A stretch of DNA of 64,000 nucleotides, taken from positions 27,266 through 91,265 of the forward strand of contig JACJYE010000017.1 in assembly GCA_020636255.1 (NCBI GenBank), written 5' to 3'. Source of the stretch: Lewinellaceae bacterium (GTDB lineage Bacteria; Bacteroidota; Bacteroidia; Chitinophagales; Saprospiraceae). Under the pieces are notes generated by a model. The model did not search any database. It was not told where the DNA came from and worked only from the letters and a program-made list of their open reading frames with translations. Shown here piece after piece: positions 43,001 through 51,861 of the stretch (position 1 is the first letter of the stretch; each line of letters begins with the position of its first letter). The position numbers were made by a program, and so were the translations under genes.

Positions 43001-43921
43001 GATTTCGTCTGGTCGGAGCTCCCCGATTTCAGTGTTGTCATAGGAACGGAGCCGGAGCTGTTGGCCCGGCCGGGCCCGGAGAGCCGGTATTATGTGCGGA
43101 TGGCCGACGACTACGGGTGCTTCGTTACGGATAGCGTCACCGTGGGCAGCAGGCCGGTGCTCGTTTTTGTAGATGAATCCACATCCATCTGCCTGGGCGA
43201 TACGGCCCGGCTGACGGCCATCAACCTATCGGGCGAAACGCTAACCTTTGCCTGGAGCCCGGGCGTGGCCATTCTGGAGGGGCAGGGCACTTCAAGCGTG
43301 CTGGTGAGCCCGATGGCCAGCCAGGTGTTCAATGTGGTGATAACCAACGAGCTGGGGTGCTCGGAGACACGGGCGGCCCACGTATTTGTGGACAACACGG
43401 CCCCTCCGGTGAGCATTACCGCCGTGCCGGATACCCTTTTTGGCCCCGGGACGGTGCAACTGGAAGCGACTTTAGATGTCAATTATTCCTACCTTTGGCA
43501 CCCTGCGGGCGGGCTGAGCAATATTACCATTTACAACCCGCTGGCGCAGGTGGACAGCACGGCCACTTACCAGGTGAAGGTACTCGACAGCAACGGCTGC
43601 AGTAATGAAGCGCTGATCACCATCGTGCTTATCGGCGAATGTGTGGAGCCCTATATTTTTGTGCCGAATGCTTTCACGCCCAACGGTGACAACCTCAACG
43701 ACCTGCTGTTCGTGGAAGGCAACACCATCGAGGCCCTGCATTTTGCCGTTTACGGCCGCTGGGGTGAGAAGGTTTTCGAAACCGACAGCCAGGAGGTAGG
43801 CTGGGACGGTACGTATAAAGGCCGGCAGCTTCCGCCCGACGTGTACGGTTACTATCTGGAAGCGAAGTGTTTTAATGGCGAGTCTTTCTTTAAAAAAGGG
43901 AATATTACTTTGATCCGATAA
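40028..43921 (+). CDS. Giant PKD-repeat surface protein with T9SS type B sorting domain
   Basis: A protein of 1297 residues from the ATG at 40028, which gives a good signal peptide (RFPMLLLALLCLPFMARA) followed by THIVGGEMNYTCLGNNQYEI, a typical start of these Bacteroidota proteins. An open extension to 39836 has no such character. The mid part has several PKD/Ig-like units (IWQFNDPGSSS, WHFGDPANPG, WEWDFGNGL), each with paired Cys. The last 90 or so residues form the gliding-motility-associated C-terminal domain: FVPNAFTPNGDNLND, YGRWGEKVFE, GWDGTYKG and a final GNITLIR. It should be secreted by T9SS and fixed at the surface as adhesin-like material. Confidence 0.9.
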   Translation: MPAGSSLPSKQHPAFNLRFPMLLLALLCLPFMARATHIVGGEMNYTCLGNNQYEITLTIFRDCYYGNPNAWFDDPASIGVFDMNNVLLQQVLVPLMNNDTLSPVLTSECLVVPPNVCVHTTTYRTVVTLPPIPGGYQLAYQRCCRNQTIVNITDPLDTGATYGVNISEKALQECNSNPKFQQWPPIYICVNEPIVFDQSAIDQDGDSIVYRLCTPLSGADPDIPMPQPPNNPPYEPVNWINPPYNVSNMLNGQAGGVALQIDPHTGLLTGLPNTIGQFVVGICVEEYRDGELISTTRRDFQYNVGLCGESAAAFTAPDIQCESLTVFFHNESVGATNFIWQFNDPGSSSNTSTLPNPVHTFSDTGLYTVLLIAAPGSPCEDTAVQQVYLQQNSLFAGFEYDYTSCTDSLAIAVTDLSYDTVSSLVSWIWELQPGGQASQEPNPTFVVTASNNYILELTVTAANGCEKTVLQGIPARLIDAELVGDTVAVCPGDGMFLNPGFNPDYTYSWAPAPGLEVLDEPNPYVLPGQTATYTCTITDAEGFCQVVRQATVLVPEPVWVEAPADTAICSQEYLLQATSNTAQQFIWSLDPLFSNWLGQGPELPVSPMGPVTYYLLARDIYGCRAVDSVTVAGHAVDILMATEQAICPGDYGAVSVANLDPQDILSYSWSPASLIVAGQSAATAFAQLSVPGTYTFTAVVQNQYGCSRIDSTFLTLIDTSSQEALLTFVQCSGYTVLFSSSSVNAPFYQWHFGDPANPGATAQGPSVSYTYPGPGQYPVSVNLSSFIECQDTLSLDVVVGEPQVVPAFDWEITACSDSVTLQFHDQSVNGQSTIQSWEWDFGNGLLASGPNPVLTVYESGELEVFLQLTSSDGCTDGVSQTVPVQILEVSLPDTVIACPGQPASLNPGADTGLNYLWSPPGFFTDPTAPNPIVVLDGPQVFSVAISDETGQCQVERQVTAIVPPPITYELAPDTVICEEDFLLYAESAQATDFVWSELPDFSVVIGTEPELLARPGPESRYYVRMADDYGCFVTDSVTVGSRPVLVFVDESTSICLGDTARLTAINLSGETLTFAWSPGVAILEGQGTSSVLVSPMASQVFNVVITNELGCSETRAAHVFVDNTAPPVSITAVPDTLFGPGTVQLEATLDVNYSYLWHPAGGLSNITIYNPLAQVDSTATYQVKVLDSNGCSNEALITIVLIGECVEPYIFVPNAFTPNGDNLNDLLFVEGNTIEALHFAVYGRWGEKVFETDSQEVGWDGTYKGRQLPPDVYGYYLEAKCFNGESFFKKGNITLIR

Positions 43922-43940
43922 TACAAAAAAATTACCTGAC

Positions 43941-45035
43941 ATGAAGCATCTGATCCTGGGGTTAGCCCTGTTGTTTACCCTTCAATTGCCTGCCCAGTAT
44001 ACGTTTACCGACAAATACAACCTGGAATGCACTTCGGTGAAAAACCAGCAACGCACCGGTACCTGCTGGTGTTTCAGCACCATTTCCTTCCTCGAGTCGG
44101 AATTGATGCGAATGGGCAAGCCGTCGTACGACCTTTCCGAGATGTACATGGTGCGCACCATCTATCAGGATAAGGCGCGCAATTACGTCCTGCGCCAGGG
44201 CAAGGCTAATTTTGGCGAAGGCGCCCTCAACCACGACGTGATGCGCGCGCTGCGAATGGGTGGCGCCGTTCCGGAATCGGTTTATTCGGGCAAAACGGAG
44301 GGCGTCGATATCTACGACCACAGCGAGATGGAAGCCGCCCTCAAAGGCCTGCTGGACGGCCTGCTGGGCACTAAAAAGCTGAGCGACAAATGGACGGGCT
44401 CGGTAAGCTGCATCCTCGACAACTATATGGGCGATGCGCCGGCCTCTTTTACCTACAAAGGGAAGGAATATACGCCCCAGTCTTTCGCAAAAAGCCTCGG
44501 TATCAACCCGGATGACTACGTGACGCTGACGTCTTTCAGTCACCATCCCTTCTACGAAACCTTCGTCCTGGAGATCCCCGATAACTATTCCAACGGCTTG
44601 TATTACAACCTGCCGCTGGACGAGCTGCAGGCCATCGTCGATTATGCCCTGACAAAAGGTTATACCGTCGCCTGGGATGGCGACGTAGGGGAGAAGGGGT
44701 TCAGCGCCGGCAAAGGCCTGGCCATCATGCCCGCCAACCCCAATGCGGATGGCATCTTCGATGCCCCAGTGGAAGAAATGAAGGTGAACCAGGAAACCCG
44801 GCAACGGGCCTTCGAAAGCTACGCCACCACCGATGACCACCTGATGCACCTCACCGGCCTGGCCACCGACCAGAACGGCACGAAGTATTACCTGACGAAA
44901 AATTCGTGGGGCGAGGTGAGCTCCTACAAAGGTTTCCTGTACATGTCGGATGCTTACTTCCGTATGAAAACGGTGGGTATCATGGTACACAAAGACGCCA
45001 TTCCGAAGGATATTGCCGCTAAGCTGGCGCTGTAG
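43941..45035 (+). CDS. C1-family cysteine peptidase, aminopeptidase C/bleomycin hydrolase type
   Basis: A 364-residue exported protease (signal peptide 1-18, QLPAQ). The nucleophile Cys is in QQRTGTCWCFSTISFLESE, the His in TTDDHLMHLTGLA and the Asn in YYLTKNSWGEVSSYKG, the full C1 triad in bleomycin hydrolase order. Family members trim amino acids from peptide N-termini and form hexameric cages. It is shorter than the usual 440-450 residues of PepC, mostly in the insertions. It lies 19 bp after the adhesin gene and may be cotranscribed. Confidence 0.9.
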   Translation: MKHLILGLALLFTLQLPAQYTFTDKYNLECTSVKNQQRTGTCWCFSTISFLESELMRMGKPSYDLSEMYMVRTIYQDKARNYVLRQGKANFGEGALNHDVMRALRMGGAVPESVYSGKTEGVDIYDHSEMEAALKGLLDGLLGTKKLSDKWTGSVSCILDNYMGDAPASFTYKGKEYTPQSFAKSLGINPDDYVTLTSFSHHPFYETFVLEIPDNYSNGLYYNLPLDELQAIVDYALTKGYTVAWDGDVGEKGFSAGKGLAIMPANPNADGIFDAPVEEMKVNQETRQRAFESYATTDDHLMHLTGLATDQNGTKYYLTKNSWGEVSSYKGFLYMSDAYFRMKTVGIMVHKDAIPKDIAAKLAL

Positions 45036-45464
45036 CCCCGTACCTCCAATCCCGGCCAGCCGGGACAGGCTCTTTTGGTTGGAGTAGAATAAATACAGGC
45101 TTAGCGCTCTACTCCGACTGGAAAGTCGGAGGTACGGGTTGGCGCCCCGTACCTCCAATCCCGGCCAGCCGGGACAGGCTCTTTTGGTTGGAGTAGAAAA
45201 AATGCAGGCTTAGCGCTCTACTCCGACTGGAAAGTCGGAGGTACGGGTTGGCGCCCCGTACCTCCAATCCCGGCCAGCCGGGACAGGCTCTTTCGGTTGG
45301 AGTAGAAAAAATACAGGCGTAGTCCTCTACTCCGACTGGAAAGTCGGAGGTACGGGCTGGCGCCCGTACCTCCAATCCCGGCCAGCCGGGACAGGCTCTT
45401 TTGGTTGGAGTAGAAAAAATGCAGGCTTAGCCCTCTACTCCGGCCGGAAGGCCGGAGGTACGGG
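45035..45464. repeat. Four tandem 109-bp palindromic units
   Basis: Units start at 45035, 45144, 45253 and 45362. Each is framed by CCCGTACCTCC and its inverse GGAGGTACGGG and holds further small hairpins (CCCGGCCAGCCGGG; GGAGTAGA with TCTACTCC; CGACTGGAAAGTCG). Units differ by a few bases only. The array sits between converging genes and could end transcription from both sides. Confidence 0.9.
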
Positions 45465-48400
45465 TTATCTCAGCAACGTCACATCCCCTGTCAGCTTCTC
45501 CGTTTTTCCGTCGTAGCGTTCCAGGCTGATGATGTAGAAGTAGGTATCGGAAGGTTGCGGCTTGTCGTTGAACGAGCCGTCCCAGCCCTGGAAGTCGTCC
45601 GGGTTTTCCGTGTCCTTTTCGAAGACCAGCTGGCCCCAGCGGTTGTATACTTTGAACTCTGCAATGCGCAGCACCTTGCCGCTGATCACATAGCTGAACG
45701 TTTCGTTCGTATCGTCGCCATTGGGGGTAAAGGCATTGGGTACCCCGATCTTCGGCTCCAGGACAGGGATACTTACGGTAGCTGTATCGGCACAGCCGGT
45801 AGGCGTCGTGACGATCACCGAATATACCGACGGGTTGGCGATCAACAAGTCTTCGTATGTATTCAACCCCGGCTGTTCGGCGAGCACCTCGCCGTTGAGC
45901 AGCCAGGTGTACACCAGGGCGCCGCTGGCGCCGGTGGCGACGATGGCCTCGAAGCTGGCCGGCGTGCCCTGGTAGTTGTCCATCGTCAGGTCGATATCGC
46001 TCTGGAGCTCTACGGAGATGCCGGGCTCCACTTCTACCGTGAAGCTACCCGTGAGGGTGGTACAGTTGCCGCCGTCCGTATACGTCAGGTTGTAAACCGT
46101 CGTTTCCGTCGGGTTGAAGCTAACGGAGCTGCCGGTGGCGTTCGTGCCGTCGCTGCCTTCCCAATAGAAGATATCCTGTGAGCTGCCTCCGGTAACCGAA
46201 GCGCTGAGGGTGACGGCGTCACCGGCGCAGATGAGCCCCGCCGGCCCTTCGATCTGCAGGTTCATCGGGTTGACGACCTCTACCAGGATGTCGAAGGTTT
46301 CGGGTGGGCAAACGCCGTTGTCTACGTTTAAAGTATAGGTTGTCGTCTGCGTGGGCGTTACGGTTGGCCGGGGTTCCGTCACCGTTCCGAAATTGGGGTC
46401 AGTGGCGGCCCAGGTGTAGAGCGATATATCGTCGGAAGCCAGGTTGAGCTGTATGGAGTCGCCGAAACAGATCACCGCATCATCGATGAGGTTGTAAACG
46501 GGCTTCGGCACTACTTCTATCGTGATCTCGCGGTTCAGGGTGTCGCAGCCGCCGCCGCTGGTGAATTCCAGGAAATAGGTGGCCGTCTGCGACGGGGCCA
46601 CCTGTATCTGCATGCCCGTCAGGACATCGCTGTTGGCTGAGTTCGTCCATACAAAGCTGTCGTCGGCGCTGCTGTTGGTCACCTCGGCGGTGATAGTGGC
46701 CACATCGCCGGCGCAGATCACCGGGGTGCTGGTGTTGATGGAAACATCGGCCTGCGGGATGACGGCAACGGACAGGCTGTCTTCCGCTGGCGGGCAAACG
46801 CCGTTGTCGGCAAAAAGGTAGTAGGTATATGTAGCATCCGGTGTTATCACAGGCATCGGTTCGCTGGACTGCCCGAAGCTGGGGTCGGTGGACGTCCAGG
46901 TATAGTCCGTCACGGCGTCGGAGGCGAGGTTCAGCTGAAGAGACCCGCCTTCGCATACGGAGCGGACCGTATTGAGGGCGTAGGTTGGCGGCCCATACAC
47001 TTCGATGCGCGCGCTAATGCTCGTGGGGCACTCATCGGGGTCGATAGTGGCGGTATAACTGGCGATACCCGGCACGCCGGGCGTCGCGACGGGGTTCAGG
47101 CAGTCGGTACAGCTCAGGCCGTCGCCCTGCCATTCTATCTCCTGGTACTGGCCATTGATATTAAGCTGCAACTGGACGGATTCTCCGATGCAGATGGTAG
47201 TATCCTGCGGGATCAGGCTGAGCGCCGGCGGCACTTTTACGATGATCAGGATGTCGGCGCTATCCCTGCAGGCATGGTTGATGGTGATGCGCCGGTAGAT
47301 CGTGGTATCCTCGGCGGTAAAGACCATGTTCCACAGCGTGTCGGGCGTCTGGAAGCTCAACCCTTGTATCCATTGGTGTGTAATATCCGGATAGTAAACG
47401 GGCTCGTATGTAGTGGACGAAAGCGTGACGATATCGCCCTGGCAGTAGAAGTCTTTCTCCGGGTCGGCAGTGATAGCCAGATCGGGCAGGGAGTCGACGC
47501 GCACGTAAACGGAGTCGAAGACGGCGCAGGCGCCAACGGAGAAGGTGGTGTAATACCAGTTGGAAACGACTGGCGAGGCCGTTACCGTCAGCCCCGTGGT
47601 GTCGCTGAGGGTGCCGTCGTTAGGCCACCACAAGAGGTTGTCGGCAGAGCCGGTGCTGGTCACTGCCGTCAGCTCAACGGTTTCACCCAGGCAGATCTCG
47701 GTGGTGTCCGGGTTGGCGATCGTGACATCGGCTGGGAAAACGGTTATGGTTACCTCAGCAGTGTCCGCACAGGCGCCGTTGGCGCTGGTGGCGATCAGCT
47801 GGTAGGTGGTGGTAACGTCGGGCGTTGCAATGGGCCCGGATAAGCTTGGGCCGTTCAGCCCCGTTTCGGGTGTCCATTGGAATACCGTCGTCGTATTGGC
47901 GGGGTCGATCAGGCTGGCCAGCTGCACGCTGTAGTTCTGGCAGATCAGCGTGTCGTTAGCCACCGCAGGGAAATCAAAAGGCGCCACATCGATGGTGATC
48001 GTATCGGTAACGATGCAGCCGGCGACATTAACGGAAGCCGTATAGGTGGTCGTCACCTGTGGGTTGGCCACAGGCGCCTGGCTGAGCGGGTCGTCGAGGC
48101 CGGTAGCGGGCATCCAGTTGAGGTTCTGGTTGTTCACATTATTATTGGCGACGAGCCGGACCGAGTCGCCCTGGCATATAGCGGTGGGGTCCAGCGCTTC
48201 TACCATAATGGACGGGGCGATGATCTGCAGATAGATAGAGTCGTGGTCGACGCAAGGCCCTACGTTGCCTTCCACGAACACCCACTGGCTGCTGGACGGA
48301 GAAGCCGTAGGCGTAGCGCTGGTCGGGTCGGCAAAGACATTGACCGGTGTCCAGAAGTAAGAGGCGGCGCCGGAAACTTCCAGCACGATGCTGCTGTCCT

Positions 48401-50456
48401 GGCACACGAAAATGGTGTCCTGGCCACTGAATATTTGTACGTTGATCTCGTCCTGGAGCTCGATAGTGAGCTCGGTATAGGTCACATCGCCGCAGCCGAA
48501 GTTGTTGGTCAGGGCGATGGTGATGGTTTCCGTATTTTCGGTTAACAGGTCGGACAGCGGCGTAATGGGGAAAGCGAGTTGCGTCTGCCCGGGCAGGAAG
48601 GTGATAACGGGCGGGATGTCCAGCAGGTAGTCCATGCCGGGCGTCGCGGTGCCACCGACGACGACGTGATAAGAAACCGTATCATCGAAGGCGCTGGTCA
48701 GCTCTATGATCACCTCGTCGGGCTGGTTGGTGCAGTTTTCCACGAGGTAGTCGATCCCCGAGTTGTATTGCACGGTCAGGTTGGGCGCGCCGCCCTTGAG
48801 CTCCGAGATGAACACGCCGGAGTCGTAGATGGCGTCGCCGCGGTCGGCGATGGCAAGCTTGAGGTGGTAGGTGTTACAGGGGATGACCTCCGAACGGGCC
48901 GTCAGGCTCTTTTTGATGCCGAGGTGGTCGGAAGTCAGGCCGTCGTACTGTATGCTCACGCCATCCTGGTTGTTGCGGTAGTATTCCCAGTTGGTGACGT
49001 TGTTCACGCTGTTGATCTGCACCGGCGTGTCGTTGCCGTTGGGCAGCACCGCGATATTGAGCTGGTTGCCGATATTCGGGTCGCCGGTGATGCCCGGCCC
49101 CGAGAGGAAAAAGGCGAAGATGTCGTTATAGCCCTCGTTGACGAATTCGGGGTATTCTTCGGAGCCGAAGACGTATTCGAAGGTCAGCTCATTAGTCGCG
49201 GCAAAAACGTCGAGCTCGACGACACAGGCGTTTTCCGACAGCGTATTATCACCGAGCACCTGCGACAGGTAATCGAGGTCCGCATCGCCAAGGCCGCCGT
49301 TGTCGGCATTGGGGTTGCCGCCGCCGTTATCGTCGTTCGGGCCTATAGCCCAGTTGAGGTCGCCGGAGGTGAGCAGCAGGCCGCGATCGAGCCCCAGGTC
49401 GGAGTTGTCGCCAGCCTGAAAGATGCCGTACGACTGCTGCGGGCAGTTGATGCTGGTAATGGTGGCGGTCGTAGTGGGCGTGGAGACGAAGTCGATGATC
49501 TGATCATCAGAAATATCAGGCGTCACCGTAATGGGCTGGTAATCCGGGCAGTCCTGAGTGCATTCCCACTGGCCGGCAAAGCCCTGGAAGGTATTGGTGG
49601 CATCGGAGGTGAACTCGACGGTCAGGCAACCGCTGGTGGCCTGTACCTGGTAGCATACCCCGCCGCCGCCGTCTTCCGTGAAGTCAGCCCCGCCGATCTG
49701 GCCGATGATGGCGCCGGGGTTGGGGGCATCGCCATCGTAAAAAGTGAGCACATCGGTGGCGAACAGGTCGGTGGGTTCGATGAAGTAATAGTCGAGTGTG
49801 AAAATGATACACTCGTGCGGCTGGCCGGGGCAGATGGTGAAAACGTAGTTCTCGTTGTTGCCGTAGTCGCCATCCTCGCCGCCACTGTCGTAGAGGATGC
49901 CCGAACAGGCCGTCGAGCCGCCTTCATCGATGGTGCTGGCGGGCTCCATCTCATCGACGCAGAGCTGGAAGGTGCCCCAGTTAGGGGTGGCTGTAGCCGA
50001 GTAGTCGTTGATGCGGATGAAATAGGTGATATTGGGCGTAAGGCCCATGATGTCGAGCTCCACGAAAGTGGCGCCCAGCTCCGCTGAGGCGCAGGCCAGT
50101 TCGGCCAGGTTGTCGGGAGAGCAGTCGCCCCGGTAGAGAGCCACCTGCGGGTTGGCCATACCGGCCGTAGTGCCGTCCGTCAGGCCGGTAACGGTTATGG
50201 TATAATCGAAAATGGTATCGCTGGTGGTGAAGGCGAACCAGACATCGTGCTGCACTGTGCCGCCGTTGAAGCAATCCGGAATATTGCCGAAGCCGATATT
50301 GCTGGCCGTGGCGCCGACATTGGTAAAGAATACCGATTCGGGGCACGCAGGAGCGACGCCCAGGTCGATGAGCCCGCCGCAATCGTCATTTTGGGGCTGC
50401 GCCAGAAGGAATACCGGCAGGGCCAGAAGCAAAACCAGGGTAAAAGTTTTCATCAT
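45465..50456 (-). CDS. Giant surface protein with choice-of-anchor L domain and T9SS type B sorting domain
   Basis: A protein of about 1663 residues. I choose the ATG at 50456 (or 50453) since it gives a clean signal peptide (FTLVLLLALPVFLLAQ), whereas the longer frame to 50519 does not. After an N-terminal bacterial pre-peptidase-like domain (NDDCGGLIDLG) and a CUB-like part comes a choice-of-anchor L domain (about residues 320-560: DRGLLLTSGD, ENACVVELDVFA, FVFGSEEYPEF-like VFGSEEYPEFVNEGYND). Then about ten Ig/PKD-like units with VCQDSSIVLEV- or ICQGDSVRL-type openings, and a C-terminal sorting domain (VPNAFTPNGDDTNE, YNRWGQLVFEKD, GDVTLLR). It should be displayed on the surface and is adhesin-like by inference. 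Confidence 0.9.
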   Translation of the reverse strand: MMKTFTLVLLLALPVFLLAQPQNDDCGGLIDLGVAPACPESVFFTNVGATASNIGFGNIPDCFNGGTVQHDVWFAFTTSDTIFDYTITVTGLTDGTTAGMANPQVALYRGDCSPDNLAELACASAELGATFVELDIMGLTPNITYFIRINDYSATATPNWGTFQLCVDEMEPASTIDEGGSTACSGILYDSGGEDGDYGNNENYVFTICPGQPHECIIFTLDYYFIEPTDLFATDVLTFYDGDAPNPGAIIGQIGGADFTEDGGGGVCYQVQATSGCLTVEFTSDATNTFQGFAGQWECTQDCPDYQPITVTPDISDDQIIDFVSTPTTTATITSINCPQQSYGIFQAGDNSDLGLDRGLLLTSGDLNWAIGPNDDNGGGNPNADNGGLGDADLDYLSQVLGDNTLSENACVVELDVFAATNELTFEYVFGSEEYPEFVNEGYNDIFAFFLSGPGITGDPNIGNQLNIAVLPNGNDTPVQINSVNNVTNWEYYRNNQDGVSIQYDGLTSDHLGIKKSLTARSEVIPCNTYHLKLAIADRGDAIYDSGVFISELKGGAPNLTVQYNSGIDYLVENCTNQPDEVIIELTSAFDDTVSYHVVVGGTATPGMDYLLDIPPVITFLPGQTQLAFPITPLSDLLTENTETITIALTNNFGCGDVTYTELTIELQDEINVQIFSGQDTIFVCQDSSIVLEVSGAASYFWTPVNVFADPTSATPTASPSSSQWVFVEGNVGPCVDHDSIYLQIIAPSIMVEALDPTAICQGDSVRLVANNNVNNQNLNWMPATGLDDPLSQAPVANPQVTTTYTASVNVAGCIVTDTITIDVAPFDFPAVANDTLICQNYSVQLASLIDPANTTTVFQWTPETGLNGPSLSGPIATPDVTTTYQLIATSANGACADTAEVTITVFPADVTIANPDTTEICLGETVELTAVTSTGSADNLLWWPNDGTLSDTTGLTVTASPVVSNWYYTTFSVGACAVFDSVYVRVDSLPDLAITADPEKDFYCQGDIVTLSSTTYEPVYYPDITHQWIQGLSFQTPDTLWNMVFTAEDTTIYRRITINHACRDSADILIIVKVPPALSLIPQDTTICIGESVQLQLNINGQYQEIEWQGDGLSCTDCLNPVATPGVPGIASYTATIDPDECPTSISARIEVYGPPTYALNTVRSVCEGGSLQLNLASDAVTDYTWTSTDPSFGQSSEPMPVITPDATYTYYLFADNGVCPPAEDSLSVAVIPQADVSINTSTPVICAGDVATITAEVTNSSADDSFVWTNSANSDVLTGMQIQVAPSQTATYFLEFTSGGGCDTLNREITIEVVPKPVYNLIDDAVICFGDSIQLNLASDDISLYTWAATDPNFGTVTEPRPTVTPTQTTTYTLNVDNGVCPPETFDILVEVVNPMNLQIEGPAGLICAGDAVTLSASVTGGSSQDIFYWEGSDGTNATGSSVSFNPTETTVYNLTYTDGGNCTTLTGSFTVEVEPGISVELQSDIDLTMDNYQGTPASFEAIVATGASGALVYTWLLNGEVLAEQPGLNTYEDLLIANPSVYSVIVTTPTGCADTATVSIPVLEPKIGVPNAFTPNGDDTNETFSYVISGKVLRIAEFKVYNRWGQLVFEKDTENPDDFQGWDGSFNDKPQPSDTYFYIISLERYDGKTEKLTGDVTLLR

Positions 50457-50590
50457 GCTCTTTATAGGATGTTGATAGTGTTGATGGCAGTAAGAACCGC
50501 CCCAAAGTAGTAATTCCAAAGGAAAAACTGTGGCCGGCTCCGGCTAAAAATTGCCATTGAGAAGCCATCGGACAATTTTACGCTTTGTTT

Positions 50591-50754
50591 AGAGCTTGTT
50601 TGGAGGCCAGCCTTTGAGCTAAAAAAGGCCACTTTTTCGGTGATGCTTCGTTCTTTTTCTTGGCCGTACCTCCGGGTACGCCCTTCGAAAAACGCCTCGC
50701 CTCACCAAAAAATTGACACTTTTCGCTATCAAATCCGGCCTCCAAACAAGCTCT
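50591..50754. repeat. MITE-like 164-bp foldback element with 18-bp terminal inverted repeats
   Basis: AGAGCTTGTTTGGAGGCC (50591-50608) is the exact inverse of 50737-50754. The inner sequence is also largely self-complementary, with a centre GTACCTCCGGGTAC, so the whole folds into one long hairpin. No transposase frame is present. It lies upstream of the giant protein gene; that 50457-50784 gap holds no gene. Confidence 0.8.
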
Positions 50755-50784
50755 TAGGATACGGCCAGGGCTGCTTTTGGTTTC

Positions 50785-51222
50785 CTATTGGGCCTGGGAA
50801 TTTGGGCATCGTTTCAGCATCTGCCGCACCGGCTCGAATTGTACAAAACCGAAATCATTGCCCCAGGAGTGGTTGATATAGTTGATGATATTGGTGATCT
50901 CGATATCGCTGAGCTGTGGTATCGGCGCCATGGGGTTGTTGTAGGTTTTGCCGTTCACCTCGATAGGCCCCTGCTGCCCGTTGCGGATGAGGCAGGGCAC
51001 CATTTCCTGGTTCTGCTGCAAAAAAGAAGACCCCGCGAGGGGGGGGATATTGCCCGCCAGGCCGCTGCCGTCGTCCATGTGGCAATTGGAACAGAAATTC
51101 TGGTAGAGGATCTCGCCTTGCCGGAAGGGCTGCCCTTCGCAGCTATCCAGGAGGGCGATCGATGCCAAAGCCAGGGAAAAGAGAAAGAGCGTAGCGCTAA
51201 CAAGCTTATTGCTGCATTTCAT
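50785..51222 (-). CDS. c-type cytochrome lipoprotein
   Basis: A 145-residue protein with one haem site CSNCH (Cys44, Cys47, His48) and a candidate Met ligand in NNPMAPIPQLSD, so a class I cytochrome c. The signal ends LLDSC, a possible lipobox. The start at 51222 lies inside the end of the SCO gene (17-bp overlap, translational coupling); an ATG at 51237 is also in frame. It likely passes electrons in the periplasm. As the last gene of the chaN-SCO-cytochrome unit, it may work with copper- or haem-related respiration, but the partner is unknown. Confidence 0.9.
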   Translation of the reverse strand: MKCSNKLVSATLFLFSLALASIALLDSCEGQPFRQGEILYQNFCSNCHMDDGSGLAGNIPPLAGSSFLQQNQEMVPCLIRNGQQGPIEVNGKTYNNPMAPIPQLSDIEITNIINYINHSWGNDFGFVQFEPVRQMLKRCPNSQAQ

Positions 51223-51832
51223 CGAGCAGGGTTTCAATATCTTTTATGAAAGCGTTGACCGCCAGGCTGTCCGTCCCCTGGCAGAAAGCGCGGATGTGCC
51301 GATCGGGGTCCACCAGGATGAAGCGGCCGCTGTGGTCGAAGCCATCCGGAAGGGTAGGGTCCTCGACCACGACGTTGAAATAGTCGTCGGCGATCTCGTA
51401 CAAGGCATCCTTGTCGCCGGTTACGAAGTGCCATTTATCGCTGCGCACGCCCAGGTTTTCCGCATATAACCGAAGGCGCGCCACCGTATCGCGCTTGGGG
51501 TCGATGGTGTGGGAGAGCAGCAGCAGTTTGTCGTTGTTTTCAAAATGGTGGTAAATGCGAAGCATATTCCTGGCCATGATGGGGCAGATGGAAGGGCAGG
51601 AGGTGAAGAAAAAATCCGCGACATAGGCTTTGCCGGCAAAGGTGGCGTTGTCGACCCTGCTGCTGTCCTGGCCGGTGAAGGCGAAGTCGGGGATCTTGTC
51701 GTATGTGAGCTGCCCGTTCTCCTCGTGGGCCTTATTCAGGATGGGCAGGCGATGCTTCCCGCAGGAAGCCAGGAGTATGGCAAGTAAAAAAGCACTGAGG
51801 GCCAGCGTAATATGATGATCTGCTTTAAACAT
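51206..51832 (-). CDS. SCO1/SenC family copper chaperone lipoprotein
   Basis: A 208-residue thioredoxin-fold protein. The copper motif CxxxC reads FTSCPSICPIMARNM, and the third ligand is the His in GFDHSGRFILVD. A lipobox LLASC puts the lipidated Cys at residue 24. SCO proteins deliver copper to the CuA site of cytochrome oxidase or act as thiol reductants in the periplasm. The start at 51832 is chosen because the longer frame to 52009 overlaps chaN and carries no signal. It lies 29 bp after chaN and overlaps the cytochrome gene. Confidence 0.93.
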   Translation of the reverse strand: MFKADHHITLALSAFLLAILLASCGKHRLPILNKAHEENGQLTYDKIPDFAFTGQDSSRVDNATFAGKAYVADFFFTSCPSICPIMARNMLRIYHHFENNDKLLLLSHTIDPKRDTVARLRLYAENLGVRSDKWHFVTGDKDALYEIADDYFNVVVEDPTLPDGFDHSGRFILVDPDRHIRAFCQGTDSLAVNAFIKDIETLLDEMQQ

Positions 51833-51861
51833 TTTTGTGAATGCCTGCTCCAGGCAAGGGC

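Noticed and set aside
48579..50087. A 502-codon plus-strand frame opposite the choice-of-anchor L protein
   Set aside because: Same reason: antisense of a repetitive high-GC gene, without signal or motif.
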